From NCBI GenBank assembly GCA_946999045.1, contig CAMQBR010000007.1, positions 4,514 to 68,513 on the forward strand: a stretch of DNA of 64,000 bases, given 5' to 3'. The DNA is from an uncultured Prevotella sp. GTDB lineage: Bacteria; Bacteroidota; Bacteroidia; Bacteroidales; Bacteroidaceae. Below, piece by piece: positions 8,422 through 17,474 of this stretch; within the stretch, counting starts at the first letter, position 1, and each line of letters starts with the position of its first letter. Under the pieces are notes generated by a model. The model did no database searches. It saw only the letters and a list, made by a program, of their open reading frames with translations, and had not been told where the DNA came from. Position numbers and translations under genes: made by a program.

Positions 8422-9843
8422 ATGAAAACAATAGATTGTTTTATACCCTGCAACAACGATGCACAATATAACATTATCACAAAGATTTTTAGTGAACCTT
8501 TTGTCTGTGTTCATCCTGTAAAAGACAGCTTGTTCTGCACCAACACCATTCGCCAGATAGCCCAACAAGCCTCAGCTCCATATACACTTATATACACCAA
8601 AAGTACACCCCTCTGCATAGGGTACGGAGCTTTACACCGACTTATCCAGATAGCAAACAACACACAAGCTGGTATGGTATACACCGATCATTATCAAATA
8701 AAGGGCGGAGAGCAGTTCAAGGCACCTGTTATTGACTACCAATTAGGCTCGCTGCGTGATGATTTCGACTTTGGCTCCATTCTCTTTTTCAACACACAAG
8801 CATTGAAAGAGAGTGTAACTCGCATGAAGATAAATTATCAGTATGCCGCCTTGTATGACATACGACTAAAACTGAGTGAGCACCATACCTTGGTACATGC
8901 CAACGAATTTCTATATAGCGAGATAGAAGAAGACCAAAGGAAGAGTGGTGAAAAGCAGTTTGATTACGTTGATCCACGCAACCGCAATAGGCAAGTAGAA
9001 ATGGAACAAGCTTGCACCGAGCACCTAAAAGCCATTGGTGGATATCTTGAACCTAACTTCGAGCATATTAATTTTGACCAGCAAGCATTTGAAAACGAAG
9101 CCTCTGTTATTATTCCTGTAAAAAACAGAGAAGCTACTATTGCTGCTGCCATTGAGTCAGTGCTCATGCAAAAAACTCATTTCAAGTTTAATGTCATTAT
9201 CATTGACAACCATTCAACCGATAAAACCTCTAACATTATCAACCAATACAAAGACAATCAGCATGTTATACACCTTATACCTCAACGCAACGACCTGGGT
9301 ATTGGTGGGTGCTGGAACTATGGTGTAAACTACGAAAAGTGTGGTAAATTTGCCATTCAGCTCGATAGTGATGACTTATATAAGGATACTAACACCCTGC
9401 AAACCATTGTCAATGCCTTTTATCAGCAACAATGTGCCATGGTGGTAGGTACGTATATGATGACAGACTTTGACTTGAACACATTGCCTCCAGGGGTAAT
9501 TGACCACAAAGAGTGGACACCCGAGAATGGTAGAAACAATGCTTTACGCATTAATGGCTTAGGAGCTCCACGTGCATTTTATACCCCTGTACTGAGAAAA
9601 TTAATGTTGCCTAACACCAGTTACGGTGAAGATTATGCCATCGGACTTGCTATTTCGCGTCATTACCAGATAGGCAGAATATACGATGTGCTATACCTCT
9701 GCCGCAGATGGGGTGGCAACTCTGATGCTGCCCTGAGCATTGAGAAGGTAAACGCCAACAACCTGTACAAAGATCGTATTCGCACATGGGAGTTACAGGC
9801 ACGCATGGCTCTTAACAAACAAAAACAAAATAAGAACAGCTAA
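8422..9843 (+). CDS. Family 2 glycosyltransferase with an extra N-terminal domain
   Basis: A 473-residue cytoplasmic protein. Residues about 225-460 form a GT-A family 2 glycosyltransferase: ASVIIPVKNREATIAAAIES, VIIIDNHSTDKTSNII, GGCWNYGV and the metal-binding LDSDD motif. Residues 1-215 look like a second, degenerate GT-A-like half (TIRQIAQQA, AGMVYTDHY, DYQLGSLRDDFDFGS). No signal peptide is present. A glycosyltransferase inside a wall-sugar salvage region is odd, since all its neighbours degrade or import. Its acceptor is unknown; it could remodel a cell-envelope glycan. It is bounded by repeat-containing gaps on both sides (326 and 198 bp), so it may not be co-transcribed. Confidence 0.8.
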   Translation: MKTIDCFIPCNNDAQYNIITKIFSEPFVCVHPVKDSLFCTNTIRQIAQQASAPYTLIYTKSTPLCIGYGALHRLIQIANNTQAGMVYTDHYQIKGGEQFKAPVIDYQLGSLRDDFDFGSILFFNTQALKESVTRMKINYQYAALYDIRLKLSEHHTLVHANEFLYSEIEEDQRKSGEKQFDYVDPRNRNRQVEMEQACTEHLKAIGGYLEPNFEHINFDQQAFENEASVIIPVKNREATIAAAIESVLMQKTHFKFNVIIIDNHSTDKTSNIINQYKDNQHVIHLIPQRNDLGIGGCWNYGVNYEKCGKFAIQLDSDDLYKDTNTLQTIVNAFYQQQCAMVVGTYMMTDFDLNTLPPGVIDHKEWTPENGRNNALRINGLGAPRAFYTPVLRKLMLPNTSYGEDYAIGLAISRHYQIGRIYDVLYLCRRWGGNSDAALSIEKVNANNLYKDRIRTWELQARMALNKQKQNKNS

Positions 9844-9900
9844 TTTTTGCACTGAATACCAAGCATTTATAAAATTATAGCATTTTAATATAAACTATGC

Positions 9901-9998
9901 GGTACAAACTCATAGATATTGTACCACAAACTCATGGATATTGAGAGACAAGCTCAATGAGATTAAGGCACAAACTCAATGAAATTGTAAACTCAATG
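9901..9998 (+). repeat. Degenerate 22-bp tandem repeat array
   Basis: Units run at 22-bp spacing: 9921-9942 (CACAAACTCATGGATATT core), 9943-9964 (GACAAGCTCAATGAGATT core) and 9965-9986 (CACAAACTCAATGAAATT core). A partial unit lies on each side (ACAAACTCATAGATATT at 9904 and TAAACTCAATG at 9988). A 22-bp period is about two helical turns. It lies 44-140 bp before the AmpG-like gene and could be a binding array or simply slipped sequence. There are no spacers, so it is not a CRISPR. Confidence 0.7.
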
Positions 9999-10041
9999 TT
10001 TTACCCCACACATAGAACCACATTAAAACAGAGAATAAAGA

Positions 10042-11370
10042 ATGAAACATATAACATCTAACATCAACCCTTGGGAATGGATACCTACCTTGTATTTTGC
10101 CGAAGGCATACCTTATTTTATAGTAAACAACATATCGGTTATCATGTTTACCAAAATGGGCGTACCCAATGGCGACATGGCTATGTTTACCAGTTTGTTA
10201 TATCTACCATGGGTTATCAAACCACTATGGAGCCCATTTGTAGATATACTGCGCACCAAACGCTGGTGGATTGTTGCCATGCAAACACTGATGAGTGTAG
10301 CTTTCATCCTGCTAACCTTCTCCATACCCCACCCCAGTACAAAAGTAATAGCTCAGGGTAGTACTCCTGTTAGTATGTTTACCTTTACACTCATATTGTT
10401 TGTTATTACAGCCTTTGCATCGGCTACACACGATATAGCAGCCGATGGCTTTTATATGCTGGCACTCAAACGTTCTGAACAATCGTTCTTTGTGGGCATA
10501 CGAAGCACTTTCTATCGCTTTGCCTCTATCTTTGGGCAGGGCGTTTTAGTGTTCGTGGCAGGATATTTAGAACTGCACATGGGAAACATACCGCTGGCAT
10601 GGATTATCACCATGAGCATATCAGCAGCTTTATTCACTATACTTACCCTCTACCATACCTTCGTTATACCTCGTCCACAACAAGACCAAGGCAAGATTAA
10701 TGATGCAACTGCCAGTGCAAAAGAGATATTTAAGGAGTTTGGTAGAACCTTCTCCACTTACTTTACCAAACCAGCAGTATGGATAGCCATTGTGTTTATG
10801 CTGCTTTACCGCTTGCCCGAAGCTTTCTTGCTCAAAATGGCAGTGCCCTTCTTAGTAGACAAAGGAGCTAACGGCGGACTGGAAATAACAACAAGAGAGG
10901 TAGGCTGGGTATACGGAACCATTGGCGTTATAGCCTTAACTATTGGAGGTATTATTGGGGGTATTGCTGTATCTAAGTGGGGATTAAAAAAATCATTGTG
11001 GCCTATGGCTGCTTGTATGACACTTCCTTGTCTTACCTTCGTGTATCTAAGTATGTTTTTACCTCACAATATCATTATTATTAGCACTTGTGTAGCCATA
11101 GAGCAGTTGGGCTACGGCTTTGGCTTTACTGCCTATATGCTATATATGATATATTTTTCTGAAGGCGAATTTAAGACTGCTCACTATGCCATTTGCACAG
11201 CCTTTATGGCACTTAGCATGATGATACCTGGTATGTTTGCAGGATATTTGCAAGAGTGGCTGGGCTACGAATACTTCTTCTGGCTGGTTATGCTTTGCTG
11301 CATAGCTACCATAGCCGTAACATTGATAGTGAATGTAGATACACAATACGGACGAAAAAACAAGCACTAA
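10042..11370 (+). CDS. AmpG-like MFS permease
   Basis: A 442-residue protein with about 12 transmembrane segments. The N-terminus (WIPTLYFAEGIPYFIVNNIS, LPWVIKPLWSPFVD, TAFASATHDIAADGFYM) is characteristic of the AmpG/PAT branch of the major facilitator superfamily. AmpG imports GlcNAc-anhydro-MurNAc muropeptides into the cytoplasm. The next gene (4 bp away) is a NamZ muramidase, and MurK and MurQ homologues follow, so import of muropeptides or a MurNAc-containing disaccharide is the best reading. Related proteins carry siderophores or acetyl-CoA, so the substrate rests on context. A second AmpG/RhtX-type protein at 54639 lies next to a TonB receptor instead. Confidence 0.82.
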   Translation: MKHITSNINPWEWIPTLYFAEGIPYFIVNNISVIMFTKMGVPNGDMAMFTSLLYLPWVIKPLWSPFVDILRTKRWWIVAMQTLMSVAFILLTFSIPHPSTKVIAQGSTPVSMFTFTLILFVITAFASATHDIAADGFYMLALKRSEQSFFVGIRSTFYRFASIFGQGVLVFVAGYLELHMGNIPLAWIITMSISAALFTILTLYHTFVIPRPQQDQGKINDATASAKEIFKEFGRTFSTYFTKPAVWIAIVFMLLYRLPEAFLLKMAVPFLVDKGANGGLEITTREVGWVYGTIGVIALTIGGIIGGIAVSKWGLKKSLWPMAACMTLPCLTFVYLSMFLPHNIIIISTCVAIEQLGYGFGFTAYMLYMIYFSEGEFKTAHYAICTAFMALSMMIPGMFAGYLQEWLGYEYFFWLVMLCCIATIAVTLIVNVDTQYGRKNKH

Positions 11371-11374
11371 TACA

Positions 11375-12625
11375 ATGAAACTACTTATTTTTTATATTTC
11401 TCTGCTTGTCGTTTTAGGTAATACTTGTTTGAGTGTGCAAGCCAAACACAAACAGGTATTGACGGGGATTGATGTTTTAGAAACTAAAAACTTTAAAACT
11501 TTAAGGGGTAAGCGTATCGGACTGGTTACTAATCCTACAGGAGTAAACAAAGATTTACGGTCAACTATAGATATTTTATACCATGCTCCTGGTGTAAAAC
11601 TGGTTGCTCTGTATGGTCCTGAGCATGGTGTTAGAGGCGACATCTATGCTGGTACAAAGGTACAAAATCAGCGTGATGAGGCTACAGGGTTGCCCATTTA
11701 TTCACTCTATGGAAAGACTCGAAAACCTACCAAAGAGATGCTTCAGAATATTGATGCCCTCGTATACGACATACAGGACATAGGCTGCCGCTCGTTTACC
11801 TTTTGCAGTACCTTGGGATTGGTTATGGAAGCGGCAGCCGAAAATGGTAAAGAGGTTATAGTGTTAGATAGACCTAACCCTTTGGGCGGATACCATGTAG
11901 AAGGCTGTTTGGCTGAAGATAGTTGTATTTCGTTTGTAAGTCAGTACAAAATACCTTACCTCTATGGGTTGACTTGTGGCGAACTGGCATGCCTGCTCAA
12001 TGGCGAGCTTATGCTAAAGAACAAGGTACAATGTAGGCTTACTGTTATAAAAATGAAAGGTTGGAAGCGAAACATGACTTTTAACGATACCAAATTACCA
12101 TGGATAGCCCCTTCTCCACACATTCCTCAAGCACTTACTGCTTTCTACTACCCAGCAAGTGGTATTATTGGCGAATTGGGGTATTTATCTATTGGTGTAG
12201 GATATACTATTCCGTTCCAAATGTTTGCAGCTGCATGGATTAATGCGCAGCAATTATCTAAAACGCTGAATGCACTGCAATTAACAGGTGTTACCTTTCG
12301 CCCTATCTATCTTCGTCCGTTTTACAGCATTGGAAAAGGACAACTGTTGCAAGGGGTTCAGGTTTACATTACCAACTACAAAAAAGTACAACTCACTCGT
12401 CTACAGTTTGTTTTGATGCAAGAAATAGCTCAACTCTATCCCGAACACGCTGTTTTACAACATGCTGATACAACTCGGTTCGATATGTTCGACAAGGTTT
12501 GTGGCTCTAAAGAAATACGTCAACGCTTTATGAAACATAATTTGTGGAAAGACATTGAACCCTACTGGAACAAAGATGTAAAGGCTTTTAAACAGTTATC
12601 AAAGAAATATTATTTATACCGTTAA
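11375..12625 (+). CDS. NamZ-type exo-N-acetylmuramidase (DUF1343), copy 2
   Basis: A 416-residue DUF1343 protein with a signal peptide (MKLLIFYISLLVVLGNTCLS, then VQA). Motifs are RIGLVTNPTGV, LYGPEHGVRGD, LVYDIQDIGCRSFTF, VLDRPNPLGGYHVEG, LTCGELACLLNGE and APSPHIPQ. It is closer to the classical NamZ pattern than copy 1, which has FANHTSTI in place of VTNPTGV. It is expected to release MurNAc from the non-reducing ends of peptidoglycan chains in the periplasm. It starts 4 bp after the permease gene and is followed after 13 bp by the NagX-like gene, so it is tightly embedded in the operon. Confidence 0.9.
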   Translation: MKLLIFYISLLVVLGNTCLSVQAKHKQVLTGIDVLETKNFKTLRGKRIGLVTNPTGVNKDLRSTIDILYHAPGVKLVALYGPEHGVRGDIYAGTKVQNQRDEATGLPIYSLYGKTRKPTKEMLQNIDALVYDIQDIGCRSFTFCSTLGLVMEAAAENGKEVIVLDRPNPLGGYHVEGCLAEDSCISFVSQYKIPYLYGLTCGELACLLNGELMLKNKVQCRLTVIKMKGWKRNMTFNDTKLPWIAPSPHIPQALTAFYYPASGIIGELGYLSIGVGYTIPFQMFAAAWINAQQLSKTLNALQLTGVTFRPIYLRPFYSIGKGQLLQGVQVYITNYKKVQLTRLQFVLMQEIAQLYPEHAVLQHADTTRFDMFDKVCGSKEIRQRFMKHNLWKDIEPYWNKDVKAFKQLSKKYYLYR

Positions 12626-12638
12626 CACTAAATCTATA

Positions 12639-13850
12639 ATGACACACACTATTCATCAACCTAACAAGCGTATTTTAGCCATCGATATTTTGAGGGGAAT
12701 TACCATTGCAGGCATGATATTGGTAAACAATCCAGGCAGTTGGGCACATATCTTTGCCCCCTTAGACCATGCCGAATGGAATGGTATGACGCCAACCGAC
12801 CTTATTTTCCCCTTTTTTATGTTTGTGATGGGACTGTGCATTTTTATCTCCATGCAAAAGTATAAGTTTGCCTGTAACAAACAAACCATTATCAAAATAG
12901 TGAAACGAACCGTACTACTTTACCTCATAGGACTGGCTGTGGGGTGGTTTTCACGTTTCTGCTATCGCTGGGCATCGCCACTGGAAGGTAGTAGCTTTGG
13001 CGAACAACTATGGTATATGGTATGGTCGGTTGATAAAATGCGCCTTACTGGTGTATTGGCTCGGTTGGCTGCTTGCTATGGCATTACAGCATTGTTGGCT
13101 ATTACCTTAAAACACAAGTACTTTGTTTACATTATTGGTAGTTTGCTGGTGGGCTATTTTTTTATTTTATTTTGCGGCAACGGTTTTGCTTATAACGACA
13201 GCAATTTACTATCTATCGTTGACAGAACTATTTTTACCGATGCGCATATGTACCACGATAATGGCATTGATCCAGAAGGATTGCTCAGCACCTTGCCTGC
13301 CATTGCTCATACACTTATCGGCTTTATGGCTGGAAAAATGGTATTTAGAAAGAAAAGCCATACAGCAGTAATGTTGGCAAGTGATGATAAGAAAGATATG
13401 ATACTCAGCAAGATAGTACCTTTGTTCGTTGTAGGAACTATGCTTACCTTTGCTGGTTTTCTGCTTTCCTACGGATGTCCGATAAACAAAAAGGTGTGGT
13501 CGCCCACCTTTGTGCTAACTACTTGCGGACTTGCCTCTACGCTGTTAGCTCTTTTAATATGGATCATAGATGTAAAAGGCTACAAACGTTGGTGTAAGTT
13601 CTTTGCCATATTTGGCAAAAACCCATTGTTTCTCTTTGTAATGAGTGATGTAATTGCCATTGTATTTGGCTCGTTTCAATTTAGTTTTGGCAATGACACA
13701 ACCTCTATTACAGGCTTTTTGTATCACAAGCTCTTTGCGCCTTTGGTAGGAGAATACTTTGGTTCGCTGGCTCATGCCTTTGTTATACTTGCCATATTGT
13801 GGGGCATTGGATACTGCCTTGATAAGAAACATATATATATTAAACTATAA
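12639..13850 (+). CDS. NagX-like membrane acyltransferase (HGSNAT/DUF5009 family)
   Basis: A 403-residue integral membrane protein with about 10-11 hydrophobic segments. It starts with RILAIDILRGITIAGMILVN and then has TPTDLIFPFFMFVMGLCIFI, the signature of the COG4299 family related to human heparan-alpha-glucosaminide N-acetyltransferase. In other bacteria such proteins (NagX) sit in N-acetylglucosamine gene clusters, and some family members acetylate amino sugars across the membrane. Here it lies between a muramidase and a MurNAc kinase homologue with 13-bp gaps on each side. A role in amino-sugar transport or re-acetylation is inferred from this. The C-terminus ends in a short Lys/His tail. 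Confidence 0.82.
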   Translation: MTHTIHQPNKRILAIDILRGITIAGMILVNNPGSWAHIFAPLDHAEWNGMTPTDLIFPFFMFVMGLCIFISMQKYKFACNKQTIIKIVKRTVLLYLIGLAVGWFSRFCYRWASPLEGSSFGEQLWYMVWSVDKMRLTGVLARLAACYGITALLAITLKHKYFVYIIGSLLVGYFFILFCGNGFAYNDSNLLSIVDRTIFTDAHMYHDNGIDPEGLLSTLPAIAHTLIGFMAGKMVFRKKSHTAVMLASDDKKDMILSKIVPLFVVGTMLTFAGFLLSYGCPINKKVWSPTFVLTTCGLASTLLALLIWIIDVKGYKRWCKFFAIFGKNPLFLFVMSDVIAIVFGSFQFSFGNDTTSITGFLYHKLFAPLVGEYFGSLAHAFVILAILWGIGYCLDKKHIYIKL

Positions 13851-13863
13851 ATATTTTAACAAC

Positions 13864-14712
13864 ATGAAACAAGATACCTTTTTGATAGCCGATAGTGGTT
13901 CTACCAAAACAGATTGGTCGGTTATTGAGAAACAACAAGTGATAAAGACTGTTACCACAAAAGGGATGAATCCTTTCTTTCAATCGGTTGACGAAATGAA
14001 AGAGGAAATAACAGAAAACTTATTGCCTTACCTTACAAAAAATAACTTTGACAATATTTATTTTTATGGAGCTGGATGCATACCCGAGAAGGTTAGCATT
14101 GTAGAAAATGCCTTACGAGAGGTGATAAGGGTAGAAAATAAGGTGGAAGTAAACTCAGACTTACTGGCTGCGGCACGCGCCTTGTGTGGTTATGAACCAG
14201 GTATAGCCTGCATACTGGGTACAGGTTCTAACTCATGTTACTACAACGGACAGACTATAGCTTACCAAGTACCAGCCTTAGGCTTTATTTTGGGCGATGA
14301 AGGAAGTGGAGCTAACTTAGGTAAACGGTTGGTAAGCGATATTTTGAAAAATCAGTTGGGAAAAGAACTCAAAGAAAAATTCTTTGAAGAGTTCAATACG
14401 AATATGGCTGATATTATAGAACATGTGTATCGTAAACCATTCCCTAACAGGTATTTAGCAAGTCTCAATGTGTTTTTAGAGAAGCATAAAAACCAGCAAG
14501 TTATACATCAATTATTGGTAAATGCCTTTTGCGACTTTATCTATCGCAATGTGATGCAATACGATTATAAACACCTACCCATGAGCTGTATAGGCAGCAT
14601 TGCCGTTGTCTATAAAGAAGAACTAACCGAAGCTGCTCAAAAACTCGGGGTAAAAGTGGGTTCTATTTGCAAAAATCCTTCACAAGGATTGATAAAATAT
14701 CATATCATATAA
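13864..14712 (+). CDS. murK: MurK-like N-acetylmuramate/N-acetylglucosamine kinase
   Basis: A 282-residue BadF/BadG-family kinase. The phosphate-1 motif is intact (IADSGSTKTDW, Asp10). Phosphate-2 is ACILGTGSNSC and the later motif is LGDEGSGANLG. In Tannerella forsythia and Clostridium, MurK phosphorylates MurNAc (and GlcNAc) in the cytoplasm before MurQ acts; here murQ follows after 16 bp, which fits. The ATG at 13864 was chosen because an upstream in-frame start would lie deep inside the preceding gene, whereas 13864 leaves a normal 13-bp gap and begins right at the first beta strand. A paralogue lacking the motif Asp lies at 1466-2311. Confidence 0.88.
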   Translation: MKQDTFLIADSGSTKTDWSVIEKQQVIKTVTTKGMNPFFQSVDEMKEEITENLLPYLTKNNFDNIYFYGAGCIPEKVSIVENALREVIRVENKVEVNSDLLAAARALCGYEPGIACILGTGSNSCYYNGQTIAYQVPALGFILGDEGSGANLGKRLVSDILKNQLGKELKEKFFEEFNTNMADIIEHVYRKPFPNRYLASLNVFLEKHKNQQVIHQLLVNAFCDFIYRNVMQYDYKHLPMSCIGSIAVVYKEELTEAAQKLGVKVGSICKNPSQGLIKYHII

Positions 14713-14728
14713 CAGGAGAAAACGAGAG

Positions 14729-15559
14729 ATGAGTTTTACTAAGATAACCGAACAGACATCGTTATACAACGACTTAGAAAAAAAACAGGTAGAAGAAATA
14801 CTTACTGATATAAATACAGAAGACCAGAAAGTAGCTTTGGCTGTTAAAAAAAACATACCACAAATTGCCAAACTGGTAAAACTAATAGTTACAAGAATGA
14901 AGTGCGGAGGACGCATTTTCTATATGGGAGCTGGTACAAGTGGGCGATTAGGTGTACTGGATGCATCCGAATTGCCTCCAACCTTTGGCATACCTAAATC
15001 GTTAGTAATAGGGTTGATAGCTGGAGGCGACACCGCTTTGCGTAACGCAGTAGAGAATGCAGAGGATGATGAAACACAAGGTTGGAATGAACTGGCTGAG
15101 TATAACATCAATAAAAACGACACGGTAATAGGCATTGCAGCATCGGGTACTACCCCTTACGTGGTGGGGGCACTGCGTGATGCTCGTGAACACGGTATAT
15201 TGACGGCATGTATTACCAGTAATCCTAACTCGCCTATGGCTCAAGAGGCAGACATTGCTATTGAGATGGTGGTGGGTCCTGAGTATGTTACAGGTAGCTC
15301 GAGAATGAAATCGGGCACTGGTCAAAAAATGATTCTCAACATGATTAGCACTGCTGTAATGATACAATTAGGCAGAGTAAAGGGCAATAAAATGGTGAAT
15401 ATGCAACTGAGTAACCAGAAACTGATAGATAGAGGTACAAGAATGTTGGTTGACTTATTGGGACTGGGTTATGGCAAAGCCAAACAATTACTGTTGCTTC
15501 ATGGGTCGGTAGAAAAGGCTTTAGAAGAAATAAAGAAAAATACTAATGAGCAAAAATAA
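14729..15559 (+). CDS. murQ: N-acetylmuramic acid 6-phosphate etherase MurQ
   Basis: A 276-residue SIS-domain lyase that splits MurNAc-6-P into GlcNAc-6-P and D-lactate in the cytoplasm. The family pattern is clear: LVKLIVTRMKCGGRIFYMGA followed by GTSGRLGVLDASELPPTFG, then GIAASGTTPYVVGALRDAR and VVGPEYVTGSSRMKSGTGQK. It also has the C-terminal three-helix tail (GLGYGKAKQLLLLHGS). It is somewhat shorter than the E. coli enzyme (about 298) but complete. It directly follows the kinase that would supply its substrate and is the strongest single clue to what the operon does. Confidence 0.96.
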   Translation: MSFTKITEQTSLYNDLEKKQVEEILTDINTEDQKVALAVKKNIPQIAKLVKLIVTRMKCGGRIFYMGAGTSGRLGVLDASELPPTFGIPKSLVIGLIAGGDTALRNAVENAEDDETQGWNELAEYNINKNDTVIGIAASGTTPYVVGALRDAREHGILTACITSNPNSPMAQEADIAIEMVVGPEYVTGSSRMKSGTGQKMILNMISTAVMIQLGRVKGNKMVNMQLSNQKLIDRGTRMLVDLLGLGYGKAKQLLLLHGSVEKALEEIKKNTNEQK

Positions 15560-15613
15560 AAAAAGTTGATATAAAAAAAGAACCAACCTACAAACAAAAG
15601 GAAAAAAGAAGAG

Positions 15614-17467
15614 ATGAAATGTTTAGTACTTACAATATTGGGTATGGTGTCATTATGCGCCACTGTTCTTGCAGATAACGTCACCATTACTTATCCCGAA
15701 CAGGTAGGAATGAGCTATCAGCACCTAATGTTTGCTGACAACGTAATTAATGAAGCTATTAACAATAAACAAATTCCAGGTGCAGTACTGGCTGTAGTAC
15801 GACATGGAAAAATGGCTTATCTAAAGGCTTACGGCAACCGACAAATAATTCCAACCATTGAACCCATGACTACTAACACGGTGTTTGACATGGCATCGTG
15901 CACCAAACCTGTGGCTACTGCCATGGCAACCATGCTACTTATAGAAAGAGGAATGTTACGCACATCGGATGCTGTGAGCTTGTATCTACCTCAATTTAAA
16001 AGTTGGAGTAATGGAAATGACACTGTAACGGTGCGCATTATTAACCTACTTACACACACATCGGGGTTGCCTGCTTATGCTCCTATACAACAATTAAAGG
16101 GAAAGGTAAAAAAATCATCTCAACAAACATTGAATGAGTACATAGATAACTGCAAACGACAGTACAAAACAGGAACCAATATGCTGTATAGTTGTCTTAA
16201 TTATATTACCTTGCAGCGCATCATTGAAAAGCTAACTCGACAATCGCTGAGAGATTTTTGTGCGCAAAATATCTTTGAACCCTTGGGCATGACGCATACC
16301 GACTTTATGCCTTGCAAACTAAACAGAAAAGGCTTTTGGGTAAACACCGACAAGCCCCGCTGGGAAAAAGGCATACAACATGAAGTTTTGCCCATTGCTC
16401 CTACTGAGCAACAAGCTAACGGACAAGTGCTAAAAGGACAAGTACACGACCCTCTGGCACGTGTAATGAATGGTGGTATATCTGGTAATGCAGGGCTATT
16501 TACAACGGCATCAGACCTTGCTATCCTATGTACAATGCTACAAAATGGGGGAGTATATAACGGAAAGCGTATTATAAGTAAAGCTACTATACAAGCTATG
16601 ACCACTCTACCTGCTGCTTATAAGAAATTTGGACGATGCTTAGGATGGGATATTTGCTCGCCTTACGCATCAAACAAAGGCGATTTATTGAGTAATAAAG
16701 CATACGGCCATACTGGATATACAGGGACATCTATTGTTATAGACCCAGTAAACGACATATCTATCATACTGCTTACCAACTGTGTTCATCCACACGATAA
16801 AGGTAATGTGGTGCGTCTTCGCTCATTAGTTGCCAACGCTGTGGTAGGAAGTATCACGAATGAGCCAGCTAAATATCATGAACACTATTATAAAAGAATG
16901 ATAGAATTTGGTCAAGAGCCCAAAATACAACACGACAATATCATTATGTTAGGCAATAGTATTACGGAAGGTGGAAAAGATTGGGCAAACTGGTTGAAAA
17001 ACAAGTATGTTATAAACAGAGGTATCAGCGGTGATATTGCAAATGGTATTTACGACAGATTGTACACCATGTTACCTGCTCATCCTGCTAAAATATTTAT
17101 GATGATAGGGGTAAACGATGTGAGCCACAACCTTTCTACCGATAGTATTGCTAACATGATTATACGTGTGGCTGAACGAATACAGAAAGACTCGCCCAAA
17201 ACAAAGCTATACGTACAGAGTTTGTTACCTATCCGTGAGTTGGTTGGTAAATGGAAACGACTCATCGGAAAGGCACAACAAATACCAGAAATCAATGCAA
17301 AGTTGGAAACATGGGCAAAGAAACATCATGTTACGTACATTAATCTGTTTCCATTATTTACTGAACCCAACACAAATATTATGAGGGCAGAATTAACCTA
17401 TGACGGCTTACATCTTACCCATGAAGGCTACATGGTTTGGGTAAAAGAATTGAAGAAGTACTTATAA
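15614..17467 (+). CDS. Secreted serine beta-lactamase-like hydrolase fused to an SGNH/GDSL hydrolase
   Basis: A 617-residue exported protein (signal MKCLVLTILGMVSLCATVLA). Residues about 40-400 are a class-C beta-lactamase/penicillin-binding fold: Ser95-C-T-Lys98 is the SxxK motif, YSCLN is the YxN motif, and HTGYTGT stands in the KTG position. Residues about 430-617 are an SGNH esterase: MLGNSITEGG (block I, nucleophile Ser), GISGD (block II), IGVND (block III) and YDGLHLTHEGY (block V, catalytic Asp/His). As the last gene of the salvage run it may cut peptide bonds or remove O-acetyl groups from wall fragments; both activities are inferred from the folds. The 54-bp gap to murQ is larger than elsewhere in the operon. 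Confidence 0.87.
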   Translation: MKCLVLTILGMVSLCATVLADNVTITYPEQVGMSYQHLMFADNVINEAINNKQIPGAVLAVVRHGKMAYLKAYGNRQIIPTIEPMTTNTVFDMASCTKPVATAMATMLLIERGMLRTSDAVSLYLPQFKSWSNGNDTVTVRIINLLTHTSGLPAYAPIQQLKGKVKKSSQQTLNEYIDNCKRQYKTGTNMLYSCLNYITLQRIIEKLTRQSLRDFCAQNIFEPLGMTHTDFMPCKLNRKGFWVNTDKPRWEKGIQHEVLPIAPTEQQANGQVLKGQVHDPLARVMNGGISGNAGLFTTASDLAILCTMLQNGGVYNGKRIISKATIQAMTTLPAAYKKFGRCLGWDICSPYASNKGDLLSNKAYGHTGYTGTSIVIDPVNDISIILLTNCVHPHDKGNVVRLRSLVANAVVGSITNEPAKYHEHYYKRMIEFGQEPKIQHDNIIMLGNSITEGGKDWANWLKNKYVINRGISGDIANGIYDRLYTMLPAHPAKIFMMIGVNDVSHNLSTDSIANMIIRVAERIQKDSPKTKLYVQSLLPIRELVGKWKRLIGKAQQIPEINAKLETWAKKHHVTYINLFPLFTEPNTNIMRAELTYDGLHLTHEGYMVWVKELKKYL

Positions 17468-17474
17468 CAGGTGC

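Noticed and set aside
9901..9998. CRISPR array
   Set aside because: The units are contiguous 22-bp repeats without spacers, and no cas gene is in the window.
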